Origin: CAVSCD01 sp963726335 | Lineage (GTDB): Bacteria > Acidobacteriota > Aminicenantia > Aminicenantales > UBA8522 | NCBI GenBank assembly: GCA_963726335.1 | Contig: CAVSCD010000011.1 | Span: 682,001-746,000, forward strand | Length of the DNA: 64,000 nucleotides | Direction of reading: 5' to 3' | Shown: positions 60,783 to 64,000 of the stretch, piece by piece | Numbering within the stretch: position 1 is the stretch's first letter | Layout: every line of letters begins with the position of its first letter | Translations under genes and position numbers: made by a program | The notes under the pieces: generated by a model | Databases searched by the model: none | What the model was told of the DNA's origin: nothing | The model's input: the letters and a program-made list of their open reading frames with translations, nothing else

Positions 60783-60842
60783 GGCCAGGTGCTCCCCGTG
60801 GAGTCACCTGGCCATTTATGCCGGGTGGGCGTGGGGTGCCCG
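60783..60842 (-). ncRNA. Conserved 3' hairpin element E3 after P6
   Basis: Lies 38 bases past the P6 stop. It has the identical 21-nt block (60821-60841), then on the minus strand a strong hairpin with arms GGCCAGGTG and CACCTGGCC (plus 60783-60813). Confidence 0.5.
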
Positions 60843-60879
60843 CGAGTATCCTTTGGCTATCGCGGAGGGTTACTCCGTC

Positions 60880-61473
60880 TTAGTGCACGACGTCCAGTTC
60901 GTAACCAAATATCCAGTGCAGAGGGCCGGGGTGCAAGGCGGGGTCGAACATATCGTTGCTTGGACATGGCGACGCAACCATGGCCATAAAACTTCCTGTG
61001 GCGGAAAAGTGTTCCCCGTCGAACCTGCCGATGAATTTCAGAGTGCCGTCATTGATGCCGGGTCCCCAGAGAGTTGCGCAGGCATGCATCTTTATCACAT
61101 CCGTGATGTAAAACGGGGTGCCGTCCTCCATAACAAACAGCGGTGACGGGAACTCGAACCTCAGCAGGCCGGAAGGCTCCAGTTTTCCATAGAAGCTGGC
61201 CGCATTTCCGTTAGGCCTGGTCTCGGCAAACGTATATTGAAAAACGTTATTCTCGAAGAATTCAAGTGTTGCGTTACACGCGTTGTTGTTGTTCTGGACG
61301 ACCTCTCCGTTGCCGATTTCCCAGGTACGATAGACCGCGACCCCGGTCATGGTGAACGTGGTCCCGGCGGGATATTTCAACGGTGGTTTGTCTTGGCCGG
61401 CCGCCTCCCCGATCGTCACCAGGAAGCCCAAAACCAGAAGCCCCGATAGAAGAACCTTTAACGATGCCTTCAT
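60880..61473 (-). CDS. P6: small secreted protein of unknown function
   Basis: A 197-residue protein with a signal peptide (MKASLKVLLSGLLVLGFLVT). The mature part is beta-rich (GTTFTMTGVAVYRTWEIGNG, NNVFQYTFAETRPNGNAASF, TLKFIGRFDGEHFSATGSFM) and contains several cysteines. No family was recognised; a small lipocalin- or allene-oxide-cyclase-like barrel is one guess. The ATG follows AAGGGAGGATATCAA. Its promoter, leader ORF and 3' hairpin match those of the beta-helix genes P1 and P3 although the coding part is unrelated. Divergent regulator: R6. Confidence 0.78.
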   Translation of the reverse strand: MKASLKVLLSGLLVLGFLVTIGEAAGQDKPPLKYPAGTTFTMTGVAVYRTWEIGNGEVVQNNNNACNATLEFFENNVFQYTFAETRPNGNAASFYGKLEPSGLLRFEFPSPLFVMEDGTPFYITDVIKMHACATLWGPGINDGTLKFIGRFDGEHFSATGSFMAMVASPCPSNDMFDPALHPGPLHWIFGYELDVVH

Positions 61474-61489
61474 TTGATATCCTCCCTTC

Positions 61490-61570
61490 TTAGGATTGCC
61501 TTAAGTTAATCCCAAAAACGTCAAATCTCCGTCTCCGCCAATAGATCATGACCGATTCCTCAATTGGCAT
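61490..61570 (-). CDS. Leader ORF of P6 (26 residues)
   Basis: ATG at 61570 reads MPIEESVMIYWRRRRFDVFG, then INLRQS and stop, ending 16 bases before the P6 start. It is preceded by AAGGAGGTG. Start context matches the leaders of P1-P3. Confidence 0.42.
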   Translation of the reverse strand: MPIEESVMIYWRRRRFDVFGINLRQS

Positions 61571-61653
61571 CACCTCCTTGCCCCCCGGGTTGCGCTCAAA
61601 AGAATGCGGCCTCTAGAAAAACATGAAATGCTGCACTTTTGGCCTCTACCTCC

Positions 61654-61852
61654 CCATTAAGGTCGGGCGTATTCCCTGTCAATGGCCAAGGGTGCGGAGG
61701 TGCAATCTATCCCCTCTTTTACTCTCTTTTGCCCTTCTTGCAGGCCACTGCCGCGCACGCCCGTACCTGAAAATAGGCGGGATGCGGTCCTTTCTCCGGC
61801 GCCCGTTCCGGCCACCCTGGTATTGACTTGGGTTCGCGCCCAATCCTATAAT
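61654..61852. promoter_or_regulatory. Divergent P6/R6 promoter region with 10-bp phased repeats
   Basis: P6 promoter (minus): TTGACA 61682-61677, 17 bases, TAATGG 61659-61654; only a short CCC/GGG inverse is centred on the -10. Starting 22 bases above the -35: ATCTATCCCC, TCTTTTACTC, TCTTTTGCCC (61705-61734). R6 promoter (plus): TTGACT 61823-61828, 18 bases, TATAAT 61847-61852. Confidence 0.65.
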
Positions 61853-61897
61853 CCCTCCATCAAGCGACCTGAGCGGACGGGGCCAAGTTACCAACCC

Positions 61898-64000
61898 ATG
61901 AGCGAGAGGCGCGTTCTCGAAAGCTGGAAGGCCATCGCGGCTTACTTGGGACGCACCGTAAAGACAAGCCGGAAGTGGGAGCATGAGCTTGGACTGCCCG
62001 TGCACCGCCTCGAGGATTCACCCAAAGCCCACGTTTTCGCCTACTCCGATGAGCTCGACCGCTGGAAGGAGCAAACCTTTAAGGCGGTTAAGGCCAGAGC
62101 CGAAGCGCCCCGCGGCTTCAGAAGATTCCGCCTGCTTCTGCGGAGCTTGCGCCGACCCTGGGCCGGGATACCGGTCCTGCTCGCTTTAACGGGCGTCGCC
62201 GTCTCGGCCGTTTGGTTTTTCGGCAGGGAATCCAGGATCAGCTGGGCCACCAACGAAATCCTCCCCCAGATCGACCGGCTCATCGAGGAAGAAAGATATT
62301 TCGGGGCTTACAAGCTCGCTCAACAGGCCGAGAGATATATCGGCAAGAATCCCTTATTCTTGAGGGAATGGTCGAAGCTCGCCGCCGACATCTCTGTCGT
62401 CTCGACTCCTCCAGGGGCCGATGTCTACGTAAGGGATTACACGTCCACCGGAGGCGAATGGGAGAACCTCGGCCTGACCCCGATCAACAACGTTTCCATA
62501 CCCTTGGGTTTCGTCCGCTGGAAGATCGAGAAACCCGGATTCGCGACCAAGGAGTATGCCTTGAAAACGCGTCAGGTCGCGTCGCTTCCGGACAGACGAT
62601 TGAGCCTGGAATTGTTCGAGACATCGGCGGTTCCCGAGGGCATGGTCTGGGTCGAAGAGGGGATCGTCGCGCCATTCTACGTCCTGTACACCGGGAGATC
62701 CGACCCCGTCAGGGTCAATGCCTTCTGGATCGATAAGTTCGAGGTCACCAACAGGAAATTCAAGGAGTTCGTCGACGCCGGCGGCTACGCGAGGCCGGAA
62801 TATTGGACCCAGCCGTTCATAAGGAACGGTAAAACCGTGACGCGGGATGAGGCGATAAGACAGTTTCTCGATCGGACGGGACAGCCCGGCCCGGCCCAAT
62901 GGGAACTGGGGACCTATCCGGAAGGGGACGATGATCACCCCGTCGGCGGGATTTCCTGGTACGAGTCCGCCGCCTACGCCGAGTTCGCCGGCAAGAGCCT
63001 GCCGACGGTCTTCCATTGGCTCAGGGCTTCGAACTTTGTCGACGTCCACCAGTATGCAATCCCGTTGAGCAATCTCGCCGGCCGGGGATCGGCCCGGGTG
63101 GGAAGCTTCCAGGGCATGAGCGCTTTTGGCGCTTATGACATGCTGGGCAACGTCAAAGAGTGGTGCTGGAATGAGATCAAGGGCGCGCGTTTCATCCTGG
63201 GTGGCGCCTGGGACGACGCGGCCTACATGACGACCGTGCCCTTCGCCAAGTCTCCCTTCGATCGCCACCCCAGCAACGGGTTTCGCTGCATCCGGATCGC
63301 CTCCCCGAAGGAAACCTCTCCCTTGCTGCGGGACGCGATCGTCCTTCCGGAAAGGGACTACAGCCGGGATTCTCCGGTCCCGGACCAGGTTTTCGAGGTC
63401 TATAAAGGGCTTTATGCCTATGAAAAGGTCGACCTGGACCCGAGGATCGACCGGCGGGACGAATCCTCGGAAAGGTGGATCCGGGAGAAGGTCACTTTCA
63501 ACGCCGCCTATGACGGTCAGCGGATGATCGGGCATCTCTTCCTGCCCAGGAGACCTTCCCGCCCTTCGCGACCGTCATCTATTATCCGAGCGGCGCGGCC
63601 TTTGGGATGCAATCCAGCGACAACCTCGGGCCGGAGATCCTGGATTTCCTGATGGCCAGCGGCCGGGCGGTTTTCTATCCCACGTTTCTCTCGACGTTTG
63701 AAAGACGGGACGGCTTTGACCTGGGACATGTCAAAAAGAACGTTTGGCGGGATCATTGCCTCAAGTGGTCGCAGGACTTGGGCGTGTCGATCGACTATCT
63801 GGAGACTCGGTCCGATATCGATAAGGACAAGCTGGCCTTCTATGGATTCAGTCAAGGGGGCATCGTCGGGCCGGTCCTTCTCGCCATGGAGCCGCGGATC
63901 AAGGCGGCCGTCCTCGAAGCGGGCGGCTTTCTGGGCGGCGGGCTTACCGGCAACTTGGCTCCGGAAGCCGATCCGTTCCACTTTGCGCCGCGCGTTAAGA
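61898..64000 (+). CDS. R6: membrane regulator with PEGA, FGE-sulfatase-like and alpha/beta-hydrolase domains; frame broken, runs off window
   Basis: The ATG at 61898 gives the common head MSERRVLESWKAIAAYLGRT, KTSRKWEHELGLPVHRLEDS (1-60) and membrane segment ~89-109 (AGIPVLLALTGVAVSAVWFF). Instead of TolB/TPR there follows a PEGA-like domain (ISVVSTPPGADVYVRDY to GFVRWKIEKPGFATKEYA), an SUMF1/FGE-sulfatase-like domain (VNAFWIDKFEVTNRKFKEFV, GGISWYESAAYAEFAGKSLP, GAYDMLGNVKEWCWNEIKGA, SNGFRCIRIA), and an alpha/beta hydrolase. The frame breaks near 63545-63550 (CTGCCCAGGAGA). One added C gives FLPQETFPPFATVIYYPSG and continues to the window edge, including nucleophile motif GFSQGG. As written it stops at 63652. 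Similar PEGA-FGE-hydrolase strings occur fused to kinases in other bacteria. Divergent partner: P6. Confidence 0.82.

Noticed and set aside
34831..61734. The phased arrays as degenerate CRISPR
   Set aside because: Unit length is 10 bp with no spacers, and no cas genes are present.
61898..63652. The FGE-like domain of R6 as the maturase of the sulfatase at 36.7 kb
   Set aside because: It is fused to a DNA-binding regulator 25 kb away, and SUMF1-type domains have many non-FGE roles. The key cysteine residues of true FGE were not identified.

Overview
The window is GC-rich bacterial chromosome, most likely from an Acidobacteriota-type organism, perhaps a Candidatus Aminicenantes relative. This rests on gene content: Oar-like TonB receptors with carboxypeptidase-regulatory domains, a GWxTD protein, many Tat-exported Gfo/Idh/MocA oxidoreductases, and repeated HTH-TM-TolB-TPR proteins. 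No rRNA, tRNA, CRISPR array or complete insertion sequence was recognised.

Layout. 1-6.6 kb: a secreted protein cut by the window edge, a divergent Fpg/Nei-like protein, a YbaN-like membrane protein, UvrA and MntP. 6.9-10.1 kb: a Tat-exported oxidoreductase, a DUF1080 protein and a ThuA-like protein, plausibly periplasmic keto-sugar metabolism. 10.3-12.2 kb: an SPFH protein with a ribbon-helix-helix/zinc-ribbon partner, and a basic low-complexity protein. 12.6-19.4 kb: a URO-D-fold protein, a glycosidase-like lipoprotein, a serine beta-lactamase-fold lipoprotein (frame broken), a TPR protein and an M24 peptidase. 19.6-22.7 kb: an operon of a discoidin-like protein, a TIGR03663-type membrane protein and a GT2. 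23-27.2 kb: ApbE, a cytochrome-b-like membrane protein and a seven-haem cytochrome c (frame broken). 27.2-31.1 kb: two more Gfo/Idh/MocA oxidoreductases and a sugar isomerase. 31.4-32.8 kb: two toxin-antitoxin pairs.

33-64 kb is the most remarkable part. Six times in a row a secreted or outer-membrane protein on the minus strand (P1-P6) faces a plus-strand membrane-anchored one-component regulator (R1-R6) across a short divergent promoter region. All six regulators start with the same ~60-residue DNA-binding domain (MSERRVLESWK type) followed by a membrane segment, but carry different C-terminal parts: TolB-like plus TPR (R1-R3), a second TolB-like type plus TPR (R4, R5), or PEGA-FGE/sulfatase-alpha/beta hydrolase (R6). 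P1-P3 are paralogous beta-helix proteins, P4 a metzincin-TPR protein, P5 a TonB receptor and P6 a small unknown secreted protein. In five of the six intergenic regions there is a run of 10-bp helically phased C/T-rich repeats starting 21-22 bp upstream of the effector -35 box. Four effectors share a short leader ORF with a strong Shine-Dalgarno, and three share a 3' hairpin element with an identical 21-nt block. A TonB receptor/GWxTD pair and a sulfatase sit downstream of two regulators. A decayed seventh module is visible at 60.1-60.6 kb. I infer a family of parallel sensory circuits that match surface proteins to nutrients.

Several dispersed palindromic repeat families fill the intergenic spaces. 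At least four genes have single-base frame breaks at short homopolymers, which may be sequence errors.
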